Origin: Aedoeadaptatus coli
GTDB taxonomy: Bacteria > Bacillota > Clostridia > Tissierellales > Peptoniphilaceae
Length of the DNA: 64,000 nt
Assembly: GCF_900343085.1 (NCBI RefSeq)
Contig: NZ_OPYI01000001.1
Coordinates: 1-64,000, forward strand
Direction of reading: 5' to 3'
Shown: positions 13,140 to 21,389 of the stretch, piece after piece
Layout: the number at the start of each line of letters is the position of its first letter
Position numbering within the stretch: the stretch's first letter is position 1
Program-made: the position numbers and the translations under genes
Notes under the pieces: model-generated
What the model was told of the DNA's origin: nothing
Seen by the model: only the letters and a program-made list of their open reading frames with translations
Database searches by the model: none

Positions 13140-15664
13140 AAAAAATCATCGAAACCCTGAAGAAATACGGGGAGCCCCTGTTTGTACTGAGCGTATTTAT
13201 TCTCGTCGTCGTGGAATTTAAGAGCCTGTCCAAGGAAATTTCTTACGACAAAGTGGTGACCACCTTAGGCGGCATTCCCTTTTTAAATGTCCTGCTCATG
13301 CTTATCGCGGGCGTACTCGCCGTCTTACCCATGTTGAACTACGATGTGATCTTTAATCGCCTTTTGGGAAACGACATGGACAGGCGCACCATTTACGAAA
13401 CCAGCTACACCGTGAACACAATGAACAATCTCATCGGCTTCGGCGGCTTGATCAATATGGGCCTGCGCCACTACTTTTACGGCCGAAAGCAGGACAAGGT
13501 GGAAATGGTGAAAGTCGTGGTGGAAACGTACTTTTACTACTTAATCGGCATTTCCGCCCTGAGCCTTTTCGGCCTCGTGTACCTGTATTTTCATCGGGAT
13601 TCCACGGCGGCGATCTACGCCCCCTGGCTCGTCGGCGGCTTGATTTACTCCCCGGCGGTGCTCCTCTTTTCCAATCGAAAAAAAGACGACAAAAAAAGAG
13701 TGCCCCGATGGGCACAACGAGAGCTCTTTCTGACGTCGGTGTTGGAATGGCTCGGCGCCATCGGCACCTTTTTGCTCATCGGGCGGGCCATGGGCCAGTC
13801 TTTTCACCCGGCGGAAGTCTTTACCGTGGTGGTGGCCACGAACCTGATCGGCATGGTGTCCTTAATGCCCGGCGGCCTGGGCTCCTTCGATCTCATGACC
13901 TTGGTGGGCCTCGGGAATTTAGGCATCGGCTACGAAAATGCCTTGGCCTGGCTACTCTTGTATCGCCTCTTTTACTACGTGGTGCCCTTTTTTATCGGCC
14001 TGTACTTTTTCATCAAACACTTCGGCCGCAGCTTCAACGAAGAAAACGACGGCGTGCCGGCGGAATTCGCCAAGTCCATCGGCCACGACCTCTGTTCCCT
14101 GATGATGTATATCTTCGGAATCTTTATGATTTTGTCCGCCACGATTCCCGACAAAGTAAACACCATCAAGCTTTTGGCGAAACTCAATCCCATTCACGCC
14201 AACATTCTCTACCAATCGCCGAGCATCCTTTTGGGCCTGGTCTTTATCTTCCTCGGGCGGATTCACGTGGAGCGGCAGGAAAAAGCCATGGGGCCCACCT
14301 TGCTCTTCTTGGCCCTCACCTTCGTCTACGCCGTCATGACGGGCTTCGGGCTCATCACCTACATTTACCTGATCCTCCTCACGACCCTCACCGTCGCCTC
14401 CCGGCGGGACCTGTATCGCAAACAATTCATCTACCGAAAAGAAAGCCTGTTTACGGACTTGGGCATTGCCCTTCTCTTTATTACCATGTACCTGCTTTCC
14501 ATCGCCAACAAGGCCAAGGGCATGGGGTTTTTGTTGAAGGCCCGGGAATTTATCGTCCTGCCCTTTGAAGAAAACTGGCTGCGTATCAGCCTGATGCTTC
14601 TCATTATCACCGGCGTGCTCTGGGCCATTTACCGCCACGTGGCGGGGGAAGGGGAAACCGTGGGCGAGGCGCCGGACATGGCGCGCGTCGAAGCCCTTCT
14701 GAAGGCCTACGGCGGCGATATGGACGCCGGCCTCGTGTACTTGGGGGACAAGGGCCTCTATTGGTATCAGGTGGAGGGAGAGGACATGTGCGCCCTTCAA
14801 CTGCGCACCGCCCAAGACCGGGTCATCGTCATGGGCGAGCCCATGGGAAATCCCGACTATGTAGACGATTGTGTAAAAGAGTTTATTCGGGACGTGGACG
14901 CCCTGGGTTACGAGACGGTCTTTTACGAAGTGTCGAAAGAGCTGATTATGAAGCTCCACGACTACGGCTTCCACTTTATGAAATTCGGCGAAACCGCCGT
15001 GGTGGATCTGGAAAATTTTACTTTAGAAGGAAAGAGCAAAAAGGCCTTTCGCAATGTGCTCAATAAATTCGCCAAGGAAGACATGCACTTTGAGATCCTC
15101 GAGCCGCCCTACGACCCGTTCCTTCTCGCCGATTTAAAAGCCATTTCCGACAAATGGTTGGAAGGCAGGGGCGAGCGGGGCTTTTCCATGGGCTACTTCG
15201 ACGAAGCGTATTTGAACCGCGCGCCCATGGCCGTGGTAAAAGACGGAGAAGGCGAGGTCATCGCCTTTGCCAATCTCATGCCCGTGTACAAAGAAGGCTG
15301 GGCAACCATCGACCTCATGCGCTACGATCCGGAAGATGCTCCGGCGGGCACCATGGACTTTATCTTTTTGAATCTTTTCGCTCACTTTAAAGACCAAGGC
15401 AAAATCGCCTTCGACATGGGCATGGCGCCCTTGGCCAATGTAGGCATCAACGAACACAGCTTTTTGCAGGAAAAACTGGCCTACTTCGTCTTTAAATTCG
15501 GCAGCAGCCTCTACTCCTTCGAAGGCCTGCGGAGCTTTAAAAGCAAATACGCGAGCCGCTGGGAGGCGAAATACACGGGTTACAGCCATCGGAGCAGCCT
15601 GCTCTTTACGGTGCTGAGCCTGGTGCGAACCGACAAGAAGGGACAGATGAAAGACAATTTGTAA
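13136..15664 (+). CDS. mprF: Phosphatidylglycerol lysyltransferase/flippase MprF
   Basis: 842 residues, the usual bifunctional length. The N-terminal half has about 13-14 membrane segments, including the flippase domain (to about residue 330) with NNLIGFGGLINMGLRHYFY and NLIGMVSLMPGGLGSFD. The C-terminal cytosolic synthase (about 520-830, DUF2156) contains DRVIVMGEPMG, EVSKELIMKLHDYGF and SKKAFRNVLNKF. MprF adds an amino acid, usually lysine, from aminoacyl-tRNA to phosphatidylglycerol and flips it outward, lowering surface charge and giving resistance to cationic peptides. Amino-acid specificity cannot be read by eye. It is coupled to the upstream hydrolase. Confidence 0.95.
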   Translation: MKKIIETLKKYGEPLFVLSVFILVVVEFKSLSKEISYDKVVTTLGGIPFLNVLLMLIAGVLAVLPMLNYDVIFNRLLGNDMDRRTIYETSYTVNTMNNLIGFGGLINMGLRHYFYGRKQDKVEMVKVVVETYFYYLIGISALSLFGLVYLYFHRDSTAAIYAPWLVGGLIYSPAVLLFSNRKKDDKKRVPRWAQRELFLTSVLEWLGAIGTFLLIGRAMGQSFHPAEVFTVVVATNLIGMVSLMPGGLGSFDLMTLVGLGNLGIGYENALAWLLLYRLFYYVVPFFIGLYFFIKHFGRSFNEENDGVPAEFAKSIGHDLCSLMMYIFGIFMILSATIPDKVNTIKLLAKLNPIHANILYQSPSILLGLVFIFLGRIHVERQEKAMGPTLLFLALTFVYAVMTGFGLITYIYLILLTTLTVASRRDLYRKQFIYRKESLFTDLGIALLFITMYLLSIANKAKGMGFLLKAREFIVLPFEENWLRISLMLLIITGVLWAIYRHVAGEGETVGEAPDMARVEALLKAYGGDMDAGLVYLGDKGLYWYQVEGEDMCALQLRTAQDRVIVMGEPMGNPDYVDDCVKEFIRDVDALGYETVFYEVSKELIMKLHDYGFHFMKFGETAVVDLENFTLEGKSKKAFRNVLNKFAKEDMHFEILEPPYDPFLLADLKAISDKWLEGRGERGFSMGYFDEAYLNRAPMAVVKDGEGEVIAFANLMPVYKEGWATIDLMRYDPEDAPAGTMDFIFLNLFAHFKDQGKIAFDMGMAPLANVGINEHSFLQEKLAYFVFKFGSSLYSFEGLRSFKSKYASRWEAKYTGYSHRSSLLFTVLSLVRTDKKGQMKDNL

Positions 15665-15716
15665 AGAAAAAAGGCTCCGACCACCGAGTATATTCTCCAA
15701 GTCGAAGTCTTTTTCT
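15664..15716 (+). repeat. Terminator-like repeat, copy A
   Basis: Begins AAGAAAAAAGGCTCCGA (15664-15680), followed by CCGAGTAT and AGTCGAAGTCTTTTT. About 85 percent like copy B at 17364-17416, in the same orientation. AAGGCT and AGTCTT can close an outer stem, so it likely ends the mprF transcript. The two copies flank the AT-rich AlbA-type gene. Confidence 0.6.
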
Positions 15717-15766
15717 TTACCGGGCACGTCGCCACTCGGATCGAATAGGCTATGTTCTAAAAATGA

Positions 15767-15772
15767 TATAAT
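15767..15772 (+). promoter_or_regulatory. -10 element of the AlbA-type gene
   Basis: A perfect TATAAT 30 bp before the start codon; the -35 position holds no good hexamer. Confidence 0.45.
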
Positions 15773-15802
15773 AGGACAATAAAAGCTTAAAGGAGAGGTA
15801 CT

Positions 15803-17344
15803 ATGCAGCTTTCAGATATAAAGAGAATGGCTCATACCATTCTTGAAAACCAAAACATAGAAAATAGCTTCGTCGAATATAAAAAGTCAGCCAATTTTAA
15901 GGATAAAATTCTGAAAACAGCTTGTGCCTTTGCCAATAACTATATGAATAATGAAGTCGGCTTGTTGTTTATTGGGATCGAGGAAGTTGACGATAAAGAA
16001 ACCGGAGAAAAAGCAATACCAAAACGACCGATAGAGGGAGTGAAAGAGTCGAAAATCGAAGGGATCGAAAATGAATTGAAATCACTCCTTTCCAATATCC
16101 ATCCTAAAATAAACTACCATATTCTTGCAGATAAGATCGACGATGAATACTATCTTGTCGTTGCGGTGGAAAGCGGCAGCAAAGGCCCGTTTCAGACGAG
16201 CGAAAAGGCGGAAAAGGATAAAAGCATCAAATTAAAAGCGGGTAGATATATTCGCGTTGGTAGAGATTCGAGGCTTCCGAGTCCGACGGAAGAGTTTGAG
16301 CTTTTGAAAAAATTTGCAAACTTTGCATTCAGTTCCAATTTAAATGATACTGCCACCATAGACGACTTAAGCTATGAGTACTTGAAGGAATATTTGATTC
16401 AAACGGGCGCAAAAAAAGACATTAGGGAAATGTCCAAGCTCGACATGGCAAAGAGCATGGGGCTTATTAGCGAAAGCGAATATGGAGGTTATAGAGCGAA
16501 AAACTTTGCCGTGCTCATGTTTGCGGAAACGCCGAATAAATACATTCCCAATGCCCATGTGGAAGTTATAAGAGAAATTGACGGAACGGATAAAATGGAA
16601 TCGAAAAGATTTGACGGGCCTGTTTGGATGCAGGTAAAACAGGTTAGCAAATACTTCGAAGACAATGTTATGGCTTCTTATACCATAAGGGAAGCCGATA
16701 AAATCGAGCACAAGATTATTTACAACTATCCGCTTACGGCATTTGAGGAGCTTGCGACCAATGCGATTCTGCACAAAGAGTATGACACACCTGAGTATGT
16801 AGGAATCTACATTTACAAAGATAGAATTTCTTTTGTAAATCACAATAGACCCCTGCCTCCCGTCACTATTGAAGCCCTTAATCGAGACAGAAGTTTTGAC
16901 AGGAGGCAGTACCTAAATAGAGAGCTTAAAGATATGTTCTTTTCACTTAATTTGATTGAGTCCTACGGTTCGGGAATAAGGCGTGCAAAAGATGCACTCT
17001 CGGAAAATGGATCACCGGCACTTAAATTCTATCCGGACAATATGGAAGACAACTACACAAACGCGGTAATGGAGATAAATACAGAGTTTTTGAAAGTGTT
17101 TAATGGTAGCACTACCCAAGAAACTACCCAAGAAACTACCCAAGAAATAGAAATTGAAAAGTCTATCCCGGATCAGATTGTCGCACTGATGGAAATTGAG
17201 CCAAGAGTTACAGCAAGACAAATCGCCGAACATTTAGGTATTACCTTTGATGGTGTTCGCTACCACATCAAAAAATTAAGAGCACGTGGTGTGATTAAAA
17301 GAGAAGGCTCTACGAAGTCGGGAAAGTGGATCGTACTGAAATAG
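15803..17344 (+). CDS. AlbA/Schlafen-type ATP-binding transcriptional regulator-like protein
   Basis: 513 residues, RBS AAAGGAGAGG. The N-terminal AlbA_2/Schlafen-like domain (about 15-170) shows NSFVEYKKSAN and GLLFIGIEE. A central GHKL-like ATPase region has FEELATNAILHKEY and SYGSGIRRAKDAL. A linker with TTQE repeats comes from three tandem copies of a 12-bp unit. The C-terminus is a winged helix with VTARQIAEHLGIT and a basic wing. These proteins are usually called putative DNA-binding or ATP-dependent regulators and are common on mobile or defence-rich DNA. The gene is clearly more AT-rich than its neighbours and sits between two copies of a repeat, suggesting transfer. Confidence 0.88.
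   Translation: MQLSDIKRMAHTILENQNIENSFVEYKKSANFKDKILKTACAFANNYMNNEVGLLFIGIEEVDDKETGEKAIPKRPIEGVKESKIEGIENELKSLLSNIHPKINYHILADKIDDEYYLVVAVESGSKGPFQTSEKAEKDKSIKLKAGRYIRVGRDSRLPSPTEEFELLKKFANFAFSSNLNDTATIDDLSYEYLKEYLIQTGAKKDIREMSKLDMAKSMGLISESEYGGYRAKNFAVLMFAETPNKYIPNAHVEVIREIDGTDKMESKRFDGPVWMQVKQVSKYFEDNVMASYTIREADKIEHKIIYNYPLTAFEELATNAILHKEYDTPEYVGIYIYKDRISFVNHNRPLPPVTIEALNRDRSFDRRQYLNRELKDMFFSLNLIESYGSGIRRAKDALSENGSPALKFYPDNMEDNYTNAVMEINTEFLKVFNGSTTQETTQETTQEIEIEKSIPDQIVALMEIEPRVTARQIAEHLGITFDGVRYHIKKLRARGVIKREGSTKSGKWIVLK
17111..17146 (+). repeat. Three tandem 12-bp repeats in the linker of the AlbA-type gene
   Basis: Unit ACTACCCAAGAA three times without mismatch, coding for TTQE. Being a multiple of three, copy-number change would alter linker length without shifting the frame. 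Confidence 0.9.
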
Positions 17345-17363
17345 GTAGACCGAAAAAACTTAG

Positions 17364-17416
17364 TAAGAAAAAAGGCTCCGAACGCCGAGTATGTACTCGG
17401 TCAGTCGAAGCCTTTT
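17364..17416. terminator. Terminator-like repeat, copy B (bidirectional)
   Basis: Inner perfect stem CCGAGTA/TACTCGG, outer arms AAGGCTCCGA/GTCGAAGCCTT. It carries TTTT on the plus side and TTTTTT on the minus side, so it can end both the AlbA-type gene and the leftward microprotein transcript. It repeats copy A at 15664-15716. Confidence 0.7.
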
Positions 17417-17460
17417 AATTTTTGCGAAAATTTTCTGAAGGCCGATTTGTTTCAGCGGAA

Positions 17461-17541
17461 TCAGTCGATGCGTTCGAAGACCATGGTGGCCTGAATTTTA
17501 TCGCCTCCCGCAGCGACGCCTGTTGCATCGTCAAATGCCAT
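17461..17541 (-). CDS. 26-residue microprotein
   Basis: ATG at 17541 preceded on the minus strand by the strong RBS AAAAGGAGG at a good distance, then 26 codons to TGA. The peptide starts MAFDDATGVAAGGDK and ends in MVFERID. It has no signal, no cysteine and no membrane segment. A bidirectional terminator lies 45-100 bp downstream. I know no family it matches. The strong RBS and its own terminator argue for a real gene; the alternatives are a leader peptide or the remnant of a longer gene. Confidence 0.55.
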   Translation of the reverse strand: MAFDDATGVAAGGDKIQATMVFERID

Positions 17542-17610
17542 GGTATTTCCTCCTTTTAAACATCTTTTATTTAGACAATAATAAGCTTTTCACACAAGAA
17601 AAAGAAAGAT

Positions 17611-18541
17611 CTACTTCATCTTTCGTTGAATGCGGCTTAAAATATCGTCGCCGGACATAAGGGATTTTAGATTGTCCCGGTCCAAAAGCAGAATTTTGTT
17701 TTCACGAAGGGCCTTTTTTGCCTCGGAATCCAAGACGGCGGAATCCATGAGAAGCACCTTCTTATCCTTTACTTCTTTCGGGAAGTGGGCGAGAATGCTG
17801 TCCAAATGTTCCGCGTGGGCCACGCCTTCGATAGCGATGCGCTTAATTTCCACGGCGTAGATGCGGCCGTCTTTTTCCATGGTAAAATCGTAGGGCAGCT
17901 CGGGATTGTCGTAGTCGTTTTCCAAAATCTCGTAGCCGCAGCGGGAAAAGGCCATGGCCGCCAGGCGCTCGTGGGTCATTTCCTCTTCCAAAAGCTTTAA
18001 GGCACTGACCAGGTGCAGGGGATCCAATTTCAACACGGCGGTGCAGCCGTAGGAATCCTCCTTTTTCGGAAAATGCTTCACGTCAAAGGCGATCATGCGG
18101 TCCTCAACTACGGTGAAATAGCCGTGGGCGATGGCGTTTCGCATGTGGCGCACCAAGGCGGAAATCTTCGTCTCGTGTTCCCCGGTGGTAAGGATCACCT
18201 TTTGGCAGTTGGTGCAAATGGCTTCCATGTAGTAGTCTACGATGTCGTCGTCGATGTAATCCAAAAACAAGATGTCCTCGGCATTCAGGCGAAGGGCCTC
18301 GGTGACCAGGCCGAAGCTGAAATCCTCGTAGAGTGGCTCGGTAATCAACACATTGGAAGGGGACTGAAAGGAATTAATATTGGGCACGTACCACAAGAGA
18401 TACTCCAGCGCCCGCGTAATGGCCTCGGAGAGAGGCAGGGGCCGCGGGTCGTGAACGATGGAGTAGTCTTTTTTTTACGTGGTGGTCGCAGTCGTAGGAA
18501 AAATATTTAAAGCGGGGAAGGTGCCCGTTGTGGTTCGTCAT
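17611..18541 (-). pseudogene. Nuclease-like gene with a frameshift at an A8 run
   Basis: From ATG at 18541 (RBS GAAAGGA) the frame reads about 23 residues to VKK, then meets eight A (minus strand; T at 18469-18476) and leaves the frame. With one A fewer, reading continues as KKDYSIVHDP into a 280-residue frame ending at 17611, about 308 residues in all. The C-terminal part has D...VEIKR (YDFTMEKDGRIYAVEIKR), the D-ExK spacing of PD-(D/E)XK nucleases. A start at an internal ATG near 18396 is possible but lacks a good RBS. The shift may be a real inactivation, slippage-controlled expression, phase variation or a sequence error. Confidence 0.65.
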
Positions 18542-18632
18542 AAGTCACGTCCTTTCTCGTTCATATCTTTATTATAGCCTGAAGTAAAAAACTTCGCCAT
18601 GGGAGAAAAGGGCGGAAATCAGCGAAAAACAC

Positions 18633-18661
18633 TTGACAGATACTGCGGTTTGCTCTATACT
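18633..18661 (+). promoter_or_regulatory. Promoter of rplM-rpsI
   Basis: TTGACA (18633-18638), a 17-bp spacer and TATACT (18656-18661), close to the sigma-A consensus. It leaves a leader of about 62 nt before rplM; I see no strong hairpin in it. Confidence 0.9.
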
Positions 18662-18730
18662 AATTGCTAGTGTTTTAAAGCCCCGGAAACTTTTGAACAT
18701 TATCCCTTTTGATATAGCAGGAGGTCATCC

Positions 18731-19159
18731 ATGAAGACAACCATGGCGAAAGCCAATGAAGTAGATAGAAAATGGTACGTCATCGATGCCGAAGATAAAG
18801 TCCTCGGCCGCTTGGCTACCGAAGTCGCAACGCTTTTACGCGGCAAGCACAAGCCCATTTACACCCCCCACGTGGACACCGGCGATTTCGTTATCGTCAT
18901 TAACGCCGATAAGGTAAAATTAACCGGCACCAAATGGGACAACAAGATTCACGCATCCCACACCGGTTACCCGGGCGGACGTCGCGAAGTTGTTTACAAA
19001 GAAATTCGCGAAAAACACCCGGAACGCGTCATCGAATACGCGGTCAAGGGCATGCTTCCCAAGAGCCGTTTGGGTCGGTCCATGTTTGGTAAATTAAAAG
19101 TTTACGCCGGTCCGAACCATCCCCACGAAGCGCAAAAACCGGAAGTCTACGAAGTGTAA
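18731..19159 (+). CDS. rplM: Large-subunit ribosomal protein uL13
   Basis: 142 residues, RBS GCAGGAGG. Typical L13 sequence: [57 protein letters not shown] and MLPKSRLGR, with a [11 protein letters not shown] end. It binds 23S rRNA early in 50S assembly and is in the usual operon with rpsI, 15 bp downstream. Confidence 0.98.
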   Translation: MKTTMAKANEVDRKWYVIDAEDKVLGRLATEVATLLRGKHKPIYTPHVDTGDFVIVINADKVKLTGTKWDNKIHASHTGYPGGRREVVYKEIREKHPERVIEYAVKGMLPKSRLGRSMFGKLKVYAGPNHPHEAQKPEVYEV

Positions 19160-19174
19160 GGAAGGGTGAATTAC

Positions 19175-19564
19175 ATGGCAGATCAAATTAGAGCAACAGG
19201 TAGAAGAAAAACGTCCGTAGCCCAAGTCAGACTCCTCTCCGGCAGCGGTAAATTCCTCGTCAACGGCAGAGAACTCGACGACTTCTTCGGTTACGAAACC
19301 TTACGTACCGTGGCAAAAGAGCCCTTAACCATTACGGAAACCGAAGGCCAATACGACGTCCTCGTCAAGGTCAACGGCGGCGGCTACACCGGACAAGCCG
19401 GTGCCATCCGCATGGGTCTTGCACGCGCACTGCAAGAAGCCAATCCCGATTTCCGTCCCGTTCTTAAAAAAGCAGGTTTCTTGACCCGCGACCCGAGAAT
19501 GAAGGAAAGAAAGAAATACGGCTTGAAGAAAGCCCGTAAATCTCCCCAATTCTCCAAACGTTAA
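19175..19564 (+). CDS. rpsI: Small-subunit ribosomal protein uS9
   Basis: 129 residues. The start is the ATG at 19175 with GGAAGGG at good distance; a GTG at 19166 would overlap the RBS. The family pattern is complete: [33 protein letters not shown] and the basic tail ending in KSPQFSKR, which reaches the P-site tRNA. Second gene of the rplM-rpsI operon. Confidence 0.98.
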   Translation: MADQIRATGRRKTSVAQVRLLSGSGKFLVNGRELDDFFGYETLRTVAKEPLTITETEGQYDVLVKVNGGGYTGQAGAIRMGLARALQEANPDFRPVLKKAGFLTRDPRMKERKKYGLKKARKSPQFSKR

Positions 19565-19576
19565 GCACATACAGAC

Positions 19577-19603
19577 AAACACCGCCGCGTGCGGTGTTTT
19601 TTT
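19577..19603 (+). terminator. Terminator of rplM-rpsI
   Basis: Stem AACACCGC/GCGGTGTT with a short loop, followed by a run of T. Confidence 0.88.
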
Positions 19604-19610
19604 GTTGCGC

Positions 19611-19640
19611 AAAAAAACCGCCGGGGCGAACCGGCGGTGT
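19611..19640 (-). terminator. Terminator of the first sigma/anti-sigma operon
   Basis: Stem CCGCCGG/CCGGCGG (19618-19637) with seven T following on the minus strand (19611-19617). Confidence 0.85.
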
Positions 19641-19647
19641 GGGGAAG

Positions 19648-20481
19648 TTATTTCAACAGATGTAAATCTTTTACCATGGCGATGAGATCGTCTTTGTCCG
19701 CGCCTTCGGCGGAGATGGAGACGAGCAGGCCGTCTCGTTCGAAGTCGGCATCACGGCCTTGAATGATGACTTTCACGCCGTCCACATTGACTTCGTAGAT
19801 CTTGCCTTCGCCGCCGGTTTCATAGGCGTTTTCCGGGGTGGAGACCCGCTCGTCAATATAGATGGTCTTGCCGTCTTTTTCATAGGTGAAGGCGACGTAA
19901 TCGGAAAGTGTCCCCGGATCGGCGAAGATTTCCGATTCCACGTACTTGTATTTATCCGAAAATACCAGGGGATTGAAGCTTAATTTTTTGGCGATTTCTT
20001 CCACCGGGGCCTTGTCGCCTGTGGACTTCGCTTCGTCGGCGTACTCAAAGGTGACTTCGCCGGTGCGGGTGGCTTCGTCGTAATTGCTTCCCACGATTTC
20101 CCGGCCGTCTTTGGAGTAGACGTGCTCTGCCTTTTTCAGGACTTCGAGGTCGGTGATTTCATTTCCCTCTTTGTCGAAGACCTTTCCCTTTAATTCCTCG
20201 GGGAAGGGGATGGCCACGGCCGGCTCGTCTTCGTTGACGACGATGCGGCCCGAGGGGCTCACGACTTGTTTCACCGTGTTCACGATGCCGCCGCCGAAGC
20301 TCGTAAAGGGGAGGGTGGCGATTAAAAGGGCGCAGGCCGCGGCGATGGCGGGCTTTTTGTATTGTTTTCTTTGTTTGTTTTTCATTTTTGCGTAGACCTC
20401 CTGCTTGTCTTTTTCGTCGGCTTCATACAGGTTTTTTAAATTTTGGCTTAAATCGTCGTGGGGGTTTTTATTTTCATTCAT
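19648..20481 (-). CDS. Putative membrane-anchored anti-sigma factor
   Basis: 277 residues. The N-terminal 45 residues are cytosolic and charged, one membrane segment follows (about 46-63, AIAAACALLIATLPF), and the rest (about 70-277) is extracytoplasmic with repeated beta-type stretches (VFDKEGNEIT, YTYEKDG-like elements). This is the layout of anti-sigma factors that hold an ECF sigma at the membrane. Its start overlaps the end of the sigma gene by 8 bp, so both are made together. The signal it senses is not evident. Confidence 0.82.
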   Translation of the reverse strand: MNENKNPHDDLSQNLKNLYEADEKDKQEVYAKMKNKQRKQYKKPAIAAACALLIATLPFTSFGGGIVNTVKQVVSPSGRIVVNEDEPAVAIPFPEELKGKVFDKEGNEITDLEVLKKAEHVYSKDGREIVGSNYDEATRTGEVTFEYADEAKSTGDKAPVEEIAKKLSFNPLVFSDKYKYVESEIFADPGTLSDYVAFTYEKDGKTIYIDERVSTPENAYETGGEGKIYEVNVDGVKVIIQGRDADFERDGLLVSISAEGADKDDLIAMVKDLHLLK

Positions 20482-21013
20482 AATAGGCCTCCATTTCTTT
20501 TCGCAATTGATTCAGCAAGCGGTGGATCATGACGCCCACGTGATTGGCATTCGTGTCCATGAGCTCGGCGATGGTTTGATTGGAAAGCTCCGCGCCGAAT
20601 TTGTAGCTGACCAATAGTTGATCCCGAGGCTTCAGTTTTTTCACAGCCCGCCGCAAAAAGGCGATTTCTTCTTTGTTTTCTACCTGTTCTTCGGCAGCCG
20701 GCTCGTCTTCCGCCACGTCGTTCGCCGCGGTGATAGGCAACCACTGAAAGCGGTTCTTTCGGCGGTAGTAATCCTTCACTTGATTGCCGGCGATGGTATA
20801 GAGCCATACCTCGAAGCTGCCTTTTTTCGGATCGTAGGCGGAAAACTTCCTGTAGACCTTGAGAAAAATGTCTGCCGTGAGATCCTTGGCCACCTCCCGA
20901 TTTCCGGTGCGGTAGGTGACGAACCGAAACACGGGATCGAAGTAGCGATCGTAGACCGCTTCAAATGTGACGGCATCGTCTATGACCGTCGGCATGTCGG
21001 TGGTTTTATCCAT
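20474..21013 (-). CDS. ECF-type RNA polymerase sigma factor
   Basis: 179 residues. The start is the ATG at 21013, 8 nt after AAGGAGG; a GTG at 21022 is possible but too close to the RBS. Region 2 shows FEAVYDRYFDPVFRFVTYRTG and AKDLTADIFLKVYRKF with YTIAGNQVKDYYR. Region 4 shows LKPRDQLLVSYKFGAELSNQTIAELM and HRLLNQLRK. The two regions are joined by an acidic linker (about 105-120). It should direct polymerase to stress or envelope genes and probably its own promoter. Confidence 0.93.
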   Translation of the reverse strand: MDKTTDMPTVIDDAVTFEAVYDRYFDPVFRFVTYRTGNREVAKDLTADIFLKVYRKFSAYDPKKGSFEVWLYTIAGNQVKDYYRRKNRFQWLPITAANDVAEDEPAAEEQVENKEEIAFLRRAVKKLKPRDQLLVSYKFGAELSNQTIAELMDTNANHVGVMIHRLLNQLRKEMEAYYE

Positions 21014-21030
21014 TGGCTTCACCTCCTTGT

Positions 21031-21049
21031 CCCTTCACTTGTATATACG
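21031..21049 (-). promoter_or_regulatory. Shared -10-like motif upstream of ECF sigma 1
   Basis: The minus strand reads CGTATATACAAGTGAAGGG just before the RBS. The second sigma operon has CGAATATACTAGTGAAAGG in the same place (47059-47077). The likeness suggests a common promoter or regulator-binding element. Confidence 0.45.
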
Positions 21050-21139
21050 CAGGAGGGCACTCTTTATTACAAAATTTTCTCGTTTTATTTATTGTACCGA
21101 GTGGGGGATAAAATTTTAACCATGTGGCGATAAATTTTC

Positions 21140-21168
21140 TTTACAGGGTAAGCTATAAGTGGTATCAT
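21140..21168 (+). promoter_or_regulatory. Promoter of the riboflavin operon
   Basis: TTTACA (21140-21145), a 17-bp spacer and TATCAT (21163-21168), 35 bp ahead of the FMN riboswitch. Confidence 0.6.
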
Positions 21169-21202
21169 AATGGAAGGAAAACATTTCCTCAATTTTATAA
21201 GT

Positions 21203-21316
21203 ATTCTTCGGGGCGAGGTGCGATTCCTCACCGGTGGTAAAGTCCACGAGTCATTTTGATTGAATCGGTGCAATTCCGATACCGACGGTATAGTCCGGAT
21301 GAAAGAAGAAGCGAAG
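21203..21316 (+). promoter_or_regulatory. FMN riboswitch (RFN element)
   Basis: Contains the conserved RFN core: TTCGGGGCGAGGTGCGATTCC, TCACCGGTGGTAAAGTCCACGAG, then ATCGGTGCAATTCCGATACCGACGGTATAGTCCGGATGAAAGAAGA (in pieces over 21206-21310). A hairpin AAGACAAC/GTTGTCTT (21314-21333) and a terminator (21350-21375) follow. FMN binding should favour termination ahead of ribD, so flavin represses the operon. Confidence 0.96.
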
Positions 21317-21349
21317 ACAACCCTTGTTGTCTTTCATTTGATTGTCACT

Positions 21350-21375
21350 CCGAAGCATTGCGCTTCGGTTTTTTT
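21350..21375 (+). terminator. Riboswitch-controlled terminator before ribD
   Basis: Stem CCGAAGC/GCTTCGG with a 5-nt loop and seven T, ending 15 bp before the ribD start. Confidence 0.9.
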
Positions 21376-21389
21376 ATGCAGGAGGCTTT

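Noticed and set aside
17130-17150. CRISPR repeats
   Set aside because: The 12-bp repeats are directly adjacent, without spacers, and lie inside a coding frame. No CRISPR array or cas gene is seen anywhere in the window.
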